Position numbers and translations under genes: made by a program. From contig NC_092698.1 of the NCBI RefSeq assembly GCF_964275005.1, forward strand, positions 22,564,309 through 22,628,308: a stretch of DNA of 64,000 nucleotides, given 5' to 3'. The notes below the pieces were generated by a model, which saw nothing but the letters and a program-made list of their open reading frames with translations, did no database searches and was not told where the DNA came from. This stretch comes from Diadema setosum (Eukaryota; Echinodermata; Echinoidea; Diadematoida; Diadematidae). Positions 36,201-45,888 of this stretch are shown one piece after another (the first letter of the stretch is position 1; the number at the start of each line of letters is the position of its first letter).

Positions 36201-38148
36201 CATTAGCTGATGACATCGATGATTAGATGACATGATTAAAGACAAATTATGAGATTATTATTACAGCTGTAAAATTCATGTTGTCACAAATGTACACACA
36301 AGTAGTTATGTACATGTATCAAGGCTGTCTGCATGGTTGTTTTAATGTGTATGTACACAGGTGGACCAGAATAATGGAGAACATTCTATATGATATAGAT
36401 ATAGTACATACAGGCTGACCAGATCAGTGGAGAATTTTCTATGTGACAGGAAATACATTATAGCTCACTCAATCTAGAATGATTTAACCCATTCCAGAAT
36501 ATTCTGGGAAGCGCTTACATATTTGGATGAGTGAGGCACTGTCCCTGTAGCCCAATGTGATTGGTAGTTAATTTTGGCAATGATGTTATGCACATTGTTA
36601 GGCAGTGAGTCATCCAGGATTCCTGGAACTTGGACTTGCTAGTATGTTCAGGTATGTGGCCCCAGGTTGGAGAAAATTACAGAATGTACTAGAAAGGGGT
36701 GAATGGATAGTATATAAGCCGGAGAAATTCTGAGGTAGGCAGAGTACCCAACACCTCTGCTCTGAGAGTTACGTCACTTCTGGCTCTGAAGCGACTTGTT
36801 ATAGTCAGTCCTGTGTTACCTGCTGACCTGCTATACAAACTGTGTTTGTGGAGATAAGGCCTGGGAGACATTTTGCCTGCAGAGAATTAATTTGCCTACA
36901 TTGGAGATAGACTCCATATTTTAGTGTCAACGGACATTGTTACGGCAAAGCTGTGATGGGCTGGATTCCTTGCTGGACATTATAAAGTGAATCATCATTC
37001 AACGCAACTGGACGTGGTCGTCATAACGTTTTGATTCTGCACGTTTCGCTGTGGACATATATCGTGGAGTTTACCCCGGATCTATACCGTGGACTATCGT
37101 AACCTGCGCCTTTGGAGTTACGGCGGAGGAATCATTCATCTGTGCGTCAAGGATCATTCATCGGTGCATCAAACATCGTATCTGAACATTTTCAAAGGAT
37201 TACTTGATAACAAAATATGTAAGTGACTCCATTACCGATTTATAATTGTTTCTATTGATCATTATTGTACTGATGTGAAAACCGATTACCAGTCTGTACC
37301 CACAATATCACTGTTAATAAACCGCCTGAACATCAGTTGATTGTTTCTTTTGTGCGATCATTCTCAGAGTGATTTTGGTCGTAACAATGTGCTGATGGTG
37401 ACCAAGGAAGAATTAATAGTCATTGTAATGATATTTACCAAAATTAAGTCTGATCTGATTACGATGCTGATATAACAATGATAACGATAGTAGAATGATA
37501 GAAGTAATGATATTAGCAGGCATGTAGTACGACACTAATGAGGAATAATACATTCAAAGTAGCAATACTACATGTATATAGCAAAAATCATTATCCCTAG
37601 CTTTATTGTTGTATTGTGAGTGGTTTTTTTTTTCCATCCGGAAGATACACGCAGAGTTAGACAACGTAAAAGTTATCACAGCTGTCAATGCTATTTTCAC
37701 TTTTGTCACCATTGCAAAGTACGCGTTATTTCTATTCATTTGTTCATATATCTTGTGTTACACTTTATGATCCGTAGTGCTTACAAATTATTTACAATAT
37801 GATATATTAAATGTACACTTTGTATTTGTATTACTTTTTTGTTGGACGGAAATAAAAAGCCCAATGGAAGTGAATTGCATTGAATTGAAGCAAATAAATC
37901 ACTCATGATAAGCAGTATGACATTTATAATGCAATCAAGCAGATTGTTGGAAAGTATATACTGGAACTTACCAGGAACACGTCGACCAGCTTATCGACAT
38001 TGATATGTCGTTTCTCGGAGAATTGTACAGTTTTCCCAATGATGACTCCGTCGTGAACTCGAACACGAACTGTCTCTGCAATAATGAGTAGAGTTGCGGA
38101 ACAGCAAATCATGAGCCATTGTGCCCTTGAGAAACACATCGTTCCCAT
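22472..38148 (-). CDS. Carboxylesterase/cholinesterase-like paralogue (gene 2), C-terminal end not found
   Basis: Eight exons on the minus strand, in transcript order: 38148-37972, 34912-34736, 34041-33882, 32430-32353, 29708-29590, 26300-26130, 24865-24423, 22666-22472. They join in frame with the same intron phases as gene 1, and three exons have identical lengths. The start Met at 38148 is followed by a hydrophobic signal peptide ([14 protein letters not shown]). Acid (DEG) and His (AGHGED) are kept. The nucleophile elbow is FGQSAGS, with Gln where nearly all relatives have Glu, and the oxyanion loop is HGGT rather than HGGG. After FAKSG no exon for the rest of the catalytic domain or a T peptide is recognisable in the 8.6 kb downstream, so the 3' end is missing, too diverged, or replaced. 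Inferred: secreted esterase with altered activity, or a decaying copy. Confidence 0.8.
22698..23284. mobile_element. TTAA MITE family A copy 2, with inserts
   Basis: TTTAAAAGGATGGTATAGTC on the left mirrors the right end catagtatccctttaaa-like sequence. Internal arms carry gatgaaaattggttttgaaa and its reverse. A (TA)n tract and, at about 23020-23190, an (AAT)n tract with a second repeat (gtagcctcttcgtgttgcc) interrupt it. Confidence 0.65.
23085..23190. repeat. Dispersed repeat 'accagagggccctgc'
   Basis: The stretch with gtagcctcttcgtg, ctaccagagggccctgctct and ccagcgttgccaggtacc also occurs at about 32050-32280, each time after an AT-rich trinucleotide tract. A SINE-like or truncated element is possible. 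Confidence 0.6.
23590..23835. repeat. Degenerate tandem with repeated CCAAT boxes
   Basis: Five CCAATCA-type motifs recur at intervals of about 30-110 bp with tctctc(a/g)agcctac between them. It lies in a gene 2 intron. CCAAT boxes bind NF-Y in animals; use here is unproven. Confidence 0.5.
23911..24390. mobile_element. Pogo/Tigger-like MITE (CAGTTGAACCTCT ends)
   Basis: TA on both sides, CAGTTGAACCTCTCGTATCC on the left and GGATAATAGAGGTTCAACTG on the right. Repeats of tccggataa inside the ends fit pogo/Tigger-type termini. It lies 32 bp beyond the donor of gene 2 exon 7. Confidence 0.75.
24423..24865 (-). CDS. Gene 2 exon 7: [11 protein letters not shown] and acid DEG
   Basis: 443 bp, phase 0 to phase 2. 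It encodes [30 protein letters not shown] with the triad acid, EIYANW, and [17 protein letters not shown]. It is seven codons longer than in gene 1, within the loop after DEG. Confidence 0.9.
25190..26104 (+). mobile_element. LINE 3' UTR with (ATTGA)n tail
   Basis: T-rich sequence without coding signal ends in caataaaccac followed by five ATTGA units. The layout is that of a LINE 3' UTR with a microsatellite tail. Similar tails end at about 29909 and 37890. The left boundary is approximate. Confidence 0.5.
26130..26300 (-). CDS. Gene 2 exon 6: [10 protein letters not shown] segment
   Basis: 171 bp, phase 0 at both ends. It encodes [14 protein letters not shown], then [16 protein letters not shown] with the conserved Cys pair, then TAAQ. 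It lies immediately beside a LINE tail with (ATTGA) repeats. Confidence 0.85.
27370..28999 (+). mobile_element. LINE with reverse transcriptase, 5' truncated (Jockey/CR1 group)
   Basis: It encodes RT motif A ([15 protein letters not shown]), motif B ([20 protein letters not shown]) and the catalytic FADDTSLL. After [12 protein letters not shown] comes a TGA stop at 27892-27894, then ORF2 tail pieces in changing frames (28001-28207, 28128-28373, 28240-28490), so frameshifts are present. The 3' end carries aataaacttgaacttgaact, a short repeat tail. Endonuclease and ORF1 are absent. It lies in a gene 2 intron, opposite to the gene. Confidence 0.85.
28498..28540. repeat. (TA)n tract inside the LINE tail
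   Basis: Pure TA interrupts the LINE just after the ORF2 end motif (YTLPGFKKL). Confidence 0.9.
29088..29260. repeat. Tetranucleotide microsatellite (TATG/TATC)n
   Basis: Long (TATG)n from about 29140 to 29225 is flanked by TCTA/TATC variants and followed by a G11 run at about 29267. Confidence 0.95.
29590..29708 (-). CDS. Gene 2 exon 5: nucleophile elbow GQSAGS
   Basis: 119 bp, identical in length to its gene 1 counterpart. It encodes [20 protein letters not shown]. The nucleophile Ser codon is at 29667-29665, and the preceding codon (29670-29668) is CAG, Gln, instead of Glu. The donor is gttggt, weaker than that of gene 1. Confidence 0.9.
29770..29909 (+). mobile_element. Short LINE 3' end with (AATTG)n tail
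   Basis: The stretch ttgtacattctgatgaaaga followed by aataaaaccttgg and three AATTG units fits a LINE 3' terminus. It ends 60 bp from gene 2 exon 5 on the intron side. Confidence 0.45.
29985..30300. repeat. (CTA)n / (TAC)n microsatellite
   Basis: About 300 bp of ACT/CTA trinucleotides with interruptions, purest at 30170-30265. Confidence 0.95.
30608..30971. mobile_element. Small CAGGGGCGGATCTAG element with 5-bp target duplication
   Basis: GATAT at 30603-30607 and 30972-30976 flank CAGGGGCGGATCTAG on the left and CTAGATCCGCTTCTG on the right. The inside has a gagcgagcggagcgagcgag block, G/C runs and A-runs, no ORF. Confidence 0.7.
31950..32285. repeat. ATA/ATC microsatellite plus 'accagagggccctgc' repeat
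   Basis: Second copy of the repeat at 23085-23190, here longer (to the C14 run at 32281-32294), preceded by (GATAAT)n and (ATC)n. It ends 60 bp from gene 2 exon 4. Confidence 0.65.
32353..32430 (-). CDS. Gene 2 exon 4: [14 protein letters not shown]
   Basis: 78 bp, the same length and phase as in gene 1. It encodes [20 protein letters not shown], with acceptor tcctacag and donor gtatat. Confidence 0.88.
33285..33838. mobile_element. TTAA-flanked palindromic MITE, family B copy 1
   Basis: TTAA at 33281-33284 and 33839-33842. AGGACAAGTTCACCTTCATT on the left mirrors aatgaaggtgaacttgtcct on the right. The arms match over more than 150 bp, for example ttcaaaagttatgaattttt and aatattcataacttttgcat. 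About 554 bp, non-coding. It lies 40 bp from exon 3 of gene 2. Confidence 0.88.
33882..34041 (-). CDS. Gene 2 exon 3: oxyanion-loop exon with HGGT
   Basis: 160 bp, phase 0 to phase 1. It encodes [17 protein letters not shown] and [17 protein letters not shown]. The third Gly of the HGGG loop is Thr (codon at 34000-34002). A TTAA-flanked MITE sits 40 bp beyond its donor. Confidence 0.88.
34736..34912 (-). CDS. Gene 2 exon 2: GVPYADPP to EDCLYLNVF
   Basis: 177 bp, the same length as in gene 1. It encodes [23 protein letters not shown] and [16 protein letters not shown]. The omega loop between the two Cys is short here too, without Trp. Confidence 0.9.
36282..37386 (+). mobile_element. Solo LTR of a retrotransposon (fossil)
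   Basis: About 1.1 kb, beginning TGTCACAA and ending TCGTAACA, with ATGT on both sides (36278-36281 and 37387-37390). It contains a TATA box at about 36711 (tatataag) and AATAAA at 37316-37321, placed as in an LTR. No internal region, primer-binding site or coding part lies next to it, so it looks like a solo LTR, Ty3/gypsy- or BEL-like. The ends are still well matched, which suggests moderate age. It lies in a gene 2 intron. Confidence 0.65.
37600..37890 (+). mobile_element. Possible LINE 3' end with ATTGA tail
   Basis: T-rich sequence ends in ggaaataaaaagcccaatgg and gaattgcattgaattgaag. The tail resembles those at 26104 and 29909. Left limit uncertain. Confidence 0.35.
37972..38148 (-). 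CDS. Gene 2 exon 1: signal peptide and N-terminal strands
   Basis: The first Met (38148-38146, purine at -3) starts a 59-residue exon with a hydrophobic core [14 protein letters not shown], then [14 protein letters not shown] and DKLVDVFL. The donor is CTG|gtaagt, phase 0, which splices to GVPYADPP, giving the usual FLGVPYA junction of the family. A second Met three codons on could also start translation. Confidence 0.78.
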
Positions 38149-38239
38149 CTCTCAGATTTACTTTGTTTTCATTGACAGAGTAACAAAATGAAATGAAAAT
38201 GGAACTTTCCAATTTATCGCGAAGAGCGATCCTCACAAC

Positions 38240-39130
38240 GGAGAGGCATTAAAAAAAAAAGAATGAGGTGAGTAGAAGCTTCAGGTACTGAAAATCAGTT
38301 TATACTTTAGGTATTCCAGCTATATTCCTTGGCAGCCTCTTCCTATCTTATAGTTACTGCCATCACCTTGCTTAATGTTTGTCGATGTGCCAATCTATAG
38401 GCCTACTGCTCCGTACGTCGACAATGAACGTGACAAACCTGGGTGGTTTGTATTTTAGAAGTGGACAGACCGTCATTGCATCCATCTCCGCCCCCTCCCA
38501 GATGGGGGGGGGGGGGGGGGGGGGGGGGACACATCCCGAAGCAATGGGGAAGAGTTTGGCGCTCCTATGGAAATGTTAATGTCGAATACAGCTGAACGCC
38601 AAACACAGCTTAACCTATTCATACTTTGCTCGATTTCCTGATTGTTATTGTGTGTGTGTGTTTTCTCATATTGAAACTGAAAACATTAATTCTTCCGATC
38701 GCAGTTCAACTAGATGTATAAGAGCGCTTTGCTTGTACAAACAGCTTGCAATTGAGTTCGACTAATTTTACACGTCTCGACATATCGTACGTAGATTGAT
38801 TTTCACTATTACAGTTGAGTAAATAAGACATCATTATTATCCTTCACATCAAGTTTTCTGTAAGAATGCATTAATTTGACAACGGTGGCTTTGCTATAAA
38901 ATCAATGGCAAAATACAGAATGAGGTATAATGTGTGCTAATGAGAGGTGTGCTACAATAGTGCACATAATGGTTTATATTGTAAAAACCAATGGGAAAGT
39001 TGCGAGGCGACTACATCAAGTCTTTTCAAAGTTGCATTCATTGTGATCAAAAGCGCTATCACACTTTTTTTTTTCAATGACAAAACACATTACAGGTTAA
39101 AGTTTCATAGCTTTCCCATAATTATATGTA

Positions 39131-39174
<44 letters not shown>

Positions 39175-40015
39175 TATATACCTCCGATTTTAAAGAAACT
39201 CTTTTTTTTATTCGATTATTATTCCATATTCCACATTTTCATACAAATTGTACATTCCGTTTGATTGTGAGAAGTAAGTTTAACATAAGACAGTCAATTT
39301 GAGATAAGTATAACCTAGGAAATATTAATAACGCGTACAATGAGGAACGTGACTAAAAGGCAAAAGCTTGTAAGATGTAGGCTCCATAATCTTAGCGTTT
39401 AGTACAATGTTTCAATGACTATATAAAAATGATGAAACATGCGAGAGCACAAGATGCCGAGACTGTAATCAATGCATAAATGACCATAACCAATTCTAAA
39501 TAAGCAGTAATTTAATCAAACACTGATTTTATTATAGTCACAAACTTTTGCTTTTCTGAATTATTTTGAGTTCACATACTCTATCCGTGCTCTATCAACT
39601 GAATCGGACCTAAGCATCAAGCTGCGTTTCATCTTAAAATCACGCCTACCTATAAATTCGACGAAGTAAGTCTGCTAAAAGATAATCACGTCTTTGATGA
39701 ACATGGAAACGACAACAACAATTACCCCCAAAAAAGTGTAGGCCTTGCGGCTCTCCAGCAGATGATCGTGGATTAACAGCTAACCTCAGACATCAAAACC
39801 CAAAGATCAAGGTTAAAGTTTTTGCAACTGACTATAAACATCATCTATAGGACAACGGTTTATACATCAACCCTAGGAACAACACATAAACCGACAGCGA
39901 GCCAGTCACCTGTGTCGTCTGTTCCTGTAATGATTCTTCAAGAACGACATTAAGGACCTGTTTTCGCCTTCTTCTGGGATATTGTTGGAGGCTCTTGAAC
40001 CCCGGTCTTGAACCT
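38240..40015. other. Intergenic upstream of gene 2, no gene seen
   Basis: It holds a G22 run at 38507-38528 and a (TA)n tract at 39135-39170. The promoter of gene 2 should lie near its left end on the minus strand, but I see no convincing TATA or initiator. Confidence 0.5.
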
Positions 40016-40163
40016 GGGGCCCGTTTCATAAAACTTGTTATCAGTGACAACTGCCACATTTCTATGACAAATTTGCTCTCAGCCAATTAGATGCACGGAT
40101 TTCAGTAGCTTGTCACATCTATGACAACTTGTCACTGATCACAAGTTTTATGAAACAGGCCCC
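40016..40163. mobile_element. Palindromic MITE (GTTTCATAAAACTTGTTATC) copy 1
   Basis: GGGGCCCGTTTCATAAAACT on the left mirrors agttttatgaaacaggcccc on the right; about 148 bp. A second copy lies at 53468-53607. Confidence 0.8.
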
Positions 40164-40329
40164 TGGTTTCTATCCTACTGATTTTCTCTTTTCAAACTGC
40201 TTTATAATTTTCTACCAGAAAGTTTATGTGAACGTCTCGAGAAGAGAGTGAGCCACTACGATTTACGTAATAATGAAAATATTCCTCCGGGCAACTATAC
40301 AGGTGAGATGCGCGCTAGGTACGGGTCGC

Positions 40330-40880
40330 ATTTTTTTTTTCCCCGCAAGTATATACGTCAACCCGCAAGGCTTCCCCAGACACGGTGTGACAAGGCCTTG
40401 AGCATGCTCAAAACTCGTTCCGGGTTAGTCGTTGGGGTTTGCCCGCAGAGGTACACGCAGAACATCAGTAGGAGGCCCTTAGCGGCAGCACCTCGCAGGC
40501 AATTCCCACGCAGGTACTTTGCAGCTTTAACGCAGGTACTTCGCAGTCCCCGAGCTGAAAATGGATCAGTTTCAAAGCTCTCACGCAAGTCACACGGAAT
40601 ACACGCAAGTAGCAGGTAAATAGCACGCCTCTATAGCAGTAAAACGCAAGTACGGAACTCACCAACATCCTTGTCCGCCCGCAGAAAGTTCTCCTGCGTG
40701 CTGGAAAATCCCTACTCCCAAAAAGCCCGCGTAGCTTACCCGGAAAGGTCATGGCCTTGAGCAACTCCGGGTATAGGTATAAACTGTCGCGTGCGGGTCA
40801 TTTGCGGGGACCTCCGGGTAGTATTGTTCTTCGCAAGTCGCACGCAAGGCTTGCCCGGAAAGGTGTGACAGGGCCTTAAC
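40330..40880. repeat. Internally repetitive dispersed repeat (ggtgtgacagggcctta end)
   Basis: GC-rich 550 bp with recurring cgcaagt, cacgcaggtac and cccggaaaggt motifs. It ends in ggtgtgacagggcctta, and similar blocks (ggtgtgacaaggccttga, ggtcatggccttgagc) occur inside it. Probably one or more degenerate DNA transposons; no ORF of known family. Confidence 0.5.
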
Positions 40881-41843
40881 CTCCCTAAGCCAAAATTAAC
40901 TATCCTTGAAAATAGCACTTTATATTCGGCATCAAGATTATTCAATACATTACCAACAGAAACAATAAAAGCAATTTCGTACATTCCCTTTGCTAATTAT
41001 TCTACCTGATTACATCGAATCGAGAAGAAAGGTTGCATGCAACTTCCTAAGATAATCATACGTTAATATCTCTAGGTCACGATGACGAACAGAATGCTGC
41101 CGAAAGTAGATTTTATCACCAAGGCATACAGCGGTATCTACTTGAGCTAAGGGAAGGTTATGGTTAGCCAATTTGGATCCACAACTATAATGCAGGTATC
41201 AAAATATTTACTCGCATTAAAATGTGGTTGAGTGACACACAGCCTAACCGTACATGTGGAACTACAGGAGTGGGATAAAAGGAGGCATATAGAGTTTTGT
41301 TTTGTCATTTTGTGGTTGGATCAATCAGGGATGTAAAATCATAATTTCCCACCTTCCCCCACCCAATTATTTGGCAAATTTGGTTTATTTTGATGATGGT
41401 TCAGGAGATATCCTAACTCATAGCAAACTTTTGTAATATAATGTCCATACTTCTGAAACGAATAGATCATTAATACACAATACATGAAGAATAACACTAG
41501 ACAGTTGCAAATTATTCTTATTGGTAATAATATACATACATATTGGTGATAATATGCATGTATATTCGCTATAATAGTAACAGTTTGTCTGAGAAATGCA
41601 ACAACAGTGCATAGGGATGCGAAACTATATCCTCATATTGCAATATTGTTGTTCCAGAGATAAAGGGCCGGATATAGCCATAATTAAGGCATGAGAAGGA
41701 GGGGTTATTTATACCTGCTACATTATTGAGCCATTGGTAATTTGCTTAATTTTTTATGCACAGGACAACGAGAAAAATACAAAGTGAAGTGATGAAATCA
41801 TTTCCATAAGGAGGGCTTGTTGCAGTTTGGTGTACACGTGTCA

Positions 41844-41848
<5 letters not shown>

Positions 41849-41934
<86 letters not shown>
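41849..41934. repeat. (GT)n microsatellite
   Basis: About 43 uninterrupted GT units. Confidence 0.98.
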
Positions 41935-41938
<4 letters not shown>

Positions 41939-42844
41939 CTCTCGCATAATAATTATCCGCGAATGTTGTTTGCATGTTTGAATTTAAGGAAAATATTCAT
42001 CTTCACATGGACAATCTGTCTTATGTATAGCTGTCATACCTACGAATGACATGCCTACTGCATTTTGTTCTGCATAATTACGCAATGTTTTACCCTATTA
42101 TACACCTCTGCACATTTATTATGCCCTTTAGCATGCACCAGATATAGGAAACAGTGCAATGTAATAAATTATCACTTAGCTGTTTATGTAATCCGAACAA
42201 GGCTGAATTAAATATTTCTTGGAAATCAAATCTCATTCCCTGACTTCCCAACTTCTGTCTTCTTTTTTTCCCCGCATTCAGTAGTGTGGACCACTGACTC
42301 TTATGCATATAATCTACGAATACAACTTCCACCTGAAATCTACTTAACTTGTAAGTACAACTTTTGTTATAATAGATCCGTGTTTGTAGTCTTCGTTTAC
42401 TTCCTGATGCCGCACTGTATGTTATTCTTATCACAGTACTTGCCTCATTAGATTTTCTTGGCCACATATGACTTTCGAAGGTTTGGATCGGTATAACTAC
42501 CATGCCAGTGAATCAGAAATCTGATGCCAGCGTCTGATAGATGTCCATGAACTATTATGTGAAAATTCTGTCTTCATGAGTTTATTGAATGACTTGCGCA
42601 CAACATCGTCATTAAAAAAACAAAAAAAAAACAAAAAAAAAACGAAATGACGCCTATAACAAAACTGCATACAGGAGCTGCCTTGAAAAGGAGCCATAGA
42701 AAACCCAATGAGCTCACTGAATTGTTTATGACATCTAGATGACTATAGACAACAAAATCTGTTAAGCTATAATATATTGTTATAGAAAAGTGCAGTCAAC
42801 AAACAGCAGTGATGTTCATTAGTGGAAAATAGAAGGATGGAAAC

Positions 42845-42954
42845 CAGTGTCAAGAACCTCCAACAATATTCACGGCACTTTGATTAACATCCGAGTCCCT
42901 GGAAACGTAGAGGATAACGAAAACGATGATCAGATCGTGGTTGACCTCTCTCAG
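42845..42954 (+). CDS. Weak candidate exon (unknown)
   Basis: An open stretch with coding-like composition reads SNNIHGTLINIRVPGNVEDN, then ENDDQIVVDLSQ, ending in a good donor CAG|gtgagt. An acceptor-like accag lies at its left. I do not recognise the protein. No partner exon in matching phase is certain, so it may be part of an unrelated small gene, a 5' exon, or chance. Confidence 0.25.
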
Positions 42955-43090
42955 GTGAGTAGTAAAGTCTTCAGCTGTCAGCACCTTGCTCACAATCAGC
43001 ACAAGAGTTTAGGACCTGCTCAGCAAAACCGGTATACGCACGGGTCCATGTCCTGTCATACATGTACCTTTGTCAGGTGCTACATAAGGT

Positions 43091-43113
43091 ATCACCCCCC
43101 CCCCCCCCCCCCG
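43091..43113. repeat. C-run
   Basis: A run of about 18 C within an AT-rich intergenic stretch. Confidence 0.9.
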
Positions 43114-44017
43114 CTGAGATTCCATAGTCACGTTCGCGTCATAATTACAAACAGAAACAAGCTTTCATCAAGAAAAGGCGGAAACTAAAAGGGACAGGAA
43201 ATCTAGGTCAGCGTTGGGGACTTGGCATCAACACAAGGACTGCGGAGTGAAGTTCACATAATTATGCTGCAAGCAATTAGCACCCATAATAGAAAAACAT
43301 GGTCTGTTATGGACAGCAGAAAATTTGGTGTCAGAAATAGCCAATTTGGATCAAACTCGCATTCTAACGCGGCTTGCCATAGTGACAAACAATATTGCTC
43401 ATCTGTACGGCGCGGGGTCGGCCTATAGAGTTGGGAAATGGGAATTGGTTTCATTAAATTGATTACTTTACTTTGTTTGTTTGTTTGTTGTTGTTTTTTT
43501 GCAGCATCAATCTGCATAGCATACGCAAAATCTAATTTAGCTTCCCCAACCGATTGGGCAAATCTAGCTTATTTATAGTGATGGCTATTAGATTAATATC
43601 GACCTTTACATGCTTTACGGTGCACTATGATGTTGAAACAAATTCCTACATAAGAACAGAAACAGACACTAGTGAAGAATAACCCACGGCATTGATATTG
43701 CAGTACCCACTACATTTCGTTTGGAGAGATAAATACATTGTACAACAATAGGCCTACGATAATTAAGGACAGAGTAGTTTCGTTAGCACAAAGTCAAAAG
43801 AATGAATTCTTTGTATATGTGCTAACATCAACTTTCGCATGCATATTATCATACCTATCATGCCTATTGCAGTCCTAAACAACGCCTAGCAATCTTTGTG
43901 TATAGGCTATGTTAAGTACAACATGCAAAAGCCGCTGTAATGTAATCACAGCAAAGAGCAATACAGGGAAGTGTGAGAGAGCAGAGATATGACCATAATC
44001 ACACCTACCTCTGAGCT

Positions 44018-44372
44018 TTAAAGTGATGAAACAGTTTTGGTTGAGATGGGGATTCAGGTTTTAACTTTTTGCGAGATAATTTGAAACTGTATAGGAACCT
44101 ACATGAAATATCAAAGAACATACAATTCTTAGAGGAATTAAAAGTTTATTAATAATTGATGAAAATTGGTTTTGAAATGGCTGAAATATCCAAAACAAAT
44201 CCTTATGAAAGATAGGCCTATAGGCCTTGTATTGATTAGTTTGTTTTGCTCTGTTTTTGGATAGGCAGGCATTTCAAACCCGATTTTCATCAAATAAAAT
44301 TTTGATTCCTCTTAGAATAAATTGTATGCTCTTTAATATTTCATGTAATAGGTGATTTCTAATTATTTCACC
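44018..44372. mobile_element. TTAA MITE family A copy 3, right end lost
   Basis: TTAAAGTGATGAAACAGTTT starts it. Internal arms gatgaaaattggttttgaaa and attttcatcaaataaaattt match the family. The expected right end actgta...ttaa is not present. Confidence 0.65.
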
Positions 44373-45026
44373 TGAATCCTCCTCGTTTGGTTCCAGACGG
44401 AACGTTGAGGAGTATCTCGAAGAAGAAGAACCAAAAGTACAGACCATCATCCCTTGTTGCTTGTTGTGGTCATAATCGATTTCTGCTGCTCTCTCTCTCA
44501 CATTGGTCGCACTTTATGCATGCTTTTATGCATCAGCATTCGCAGTGCAGTCAAAGATCAAGTACATAAAACAATCTTGATCCGAAAGTTTCAGTTCACA
44601 GGTGTCTCACAGTTGGTCTGTACAGGCGCAGGCGATCGTAAGTATTTCACCTGCAAGCTAGAAGCATCCTTAACGTTATTTTTGTTCCTAGGTAATGGCC
44701 CACTATTGCTCATCAATACTGATATAGTTTAAGGCCCGGGTAGCTGTATCTTAGCTTTTTTCTCTCTTCCACGGGTGTCAGCCTTGACGCCTATGACGGT
44801 CCCATGCCTTTATTCTCGTGTACTCTTTTTTTTTTTTCCAATCTCTGTCTGCCTGCACCTGTGGCTGTAGTAATGTACCTGTTCTGATGTTTATTTGAAA
44901 AGGCGATACAGCAGGTCGATGTTTCTCCAACTGTACTTCACTAATTTTGTGTTCATGTGCAGTGTATGAAATGTGTTTACATAGCTGGAAGTGTGATTTT
45001 GTTTGAACATGGTAACAGACACTAAA

Positions 45027-45050
45027 AAAAAAAAAAAAAAAAAAAAAAAA
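45027..45050. repeat. Poly(A) run
   Basis: About 26 A with one T, 45 bp left of a TTAA MITE. Confidence 0.9.
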
Positions 45051-45094
45051 TATTAACAGAGGTTTCATTGATTGCATTGGCCATTGCTATTTAA

Positions 45095-45649
45095 AGGACA
45101 AGTTCGCCCTCATTAACATAAGGATTGAGAGAATGTAGCAATATTAGTAGAACACATCATTGAAAGTTTGAAGAAAATCGGACAATCCGTTCAAAAGTTA
45201 TGAATTTTTGAAGTTTTTGTGCAGTCACCGCTGGATGAGAAGACTACTGCAGTGTATGATGTCACATGCGTACAACAATATAAGGAAAATATAAAGAGAA
45301 TTTCACAAAATTTCATCTTTTGAAAAAAGTACACATTCCCTTGACTCATTACTGACATATGTTGTGGGTAATATTATTCCCATTGCCTTTAGAAAGAGGC
45401 AAGTCGAGAGCTCTTTTATTATGCGAAAAAAGTGAAAATATGTTGAATTTTCTTTACATTTTCCTTATACTATTATACTCATATGACATAGCCTTAGTAG
45501 TCTCCTCATCCAGTGGTTCCAACACAAAAATTTTAAAAATTCATAACTTTTGCATCGATTTTCCAATTTTCCTCAAACTTTCACTGATATGTTTTACTAA
45601 TATTGCTGCATTCTCTCAATCCTTATGTTTATGAAGGTGAACTTGTCCT
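45095..45649. mobile_element. TTAA-flanked palindromic MITE, family B copy 2
   Basis: TTAA at 45091-45094 and 45650-45653. The sequence is close to the copy at 33285-33838 (most positions agree, only scattered changes), which indicates recent activity of the family. Confidence 0.88.
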
Positions 45650-45739
45650 TTAATAGCAAGGTCTACAGACAAATCCGTCTGTCAGGAGGAGTTTTGTAAC
45701 ATTTCTATTTCATTTTTTAATTTTTTTTTACTTTAACAG

Positions 45740-45820
45740 TCCTCGGCTCAGGAGGGGATTCCGTGAAGCCAGACGTAGTCTCCACAGGACATATCCCTGA
45801 CAACAAGATACAGACTTAAC
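45740..45820 (+). CDS. Weak candidate terminal exon (unknown)
   Basis: After a strong pyrimidine tract ending tttaacag an open frame reads LGSGGDSVKPDVVSTGHIPD then NKIQT and a TAA. It looks like a last exon but matches no family I know, and the upstream exons are not established (candidates near 44605-44640 and 42845-42954). Confidence 0.22.
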
Positions 45821-45888
45821 TTTCAGTCATTGCTAATAACCGGCTTCTCATGGTGTGTTATTGTTGTCTTAATATGCTCACTATAATT

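Noticed and set aside
41849-42049. Cys-Val repeat frame
   Set aside because: Translation of the (GT)n microsatellite.
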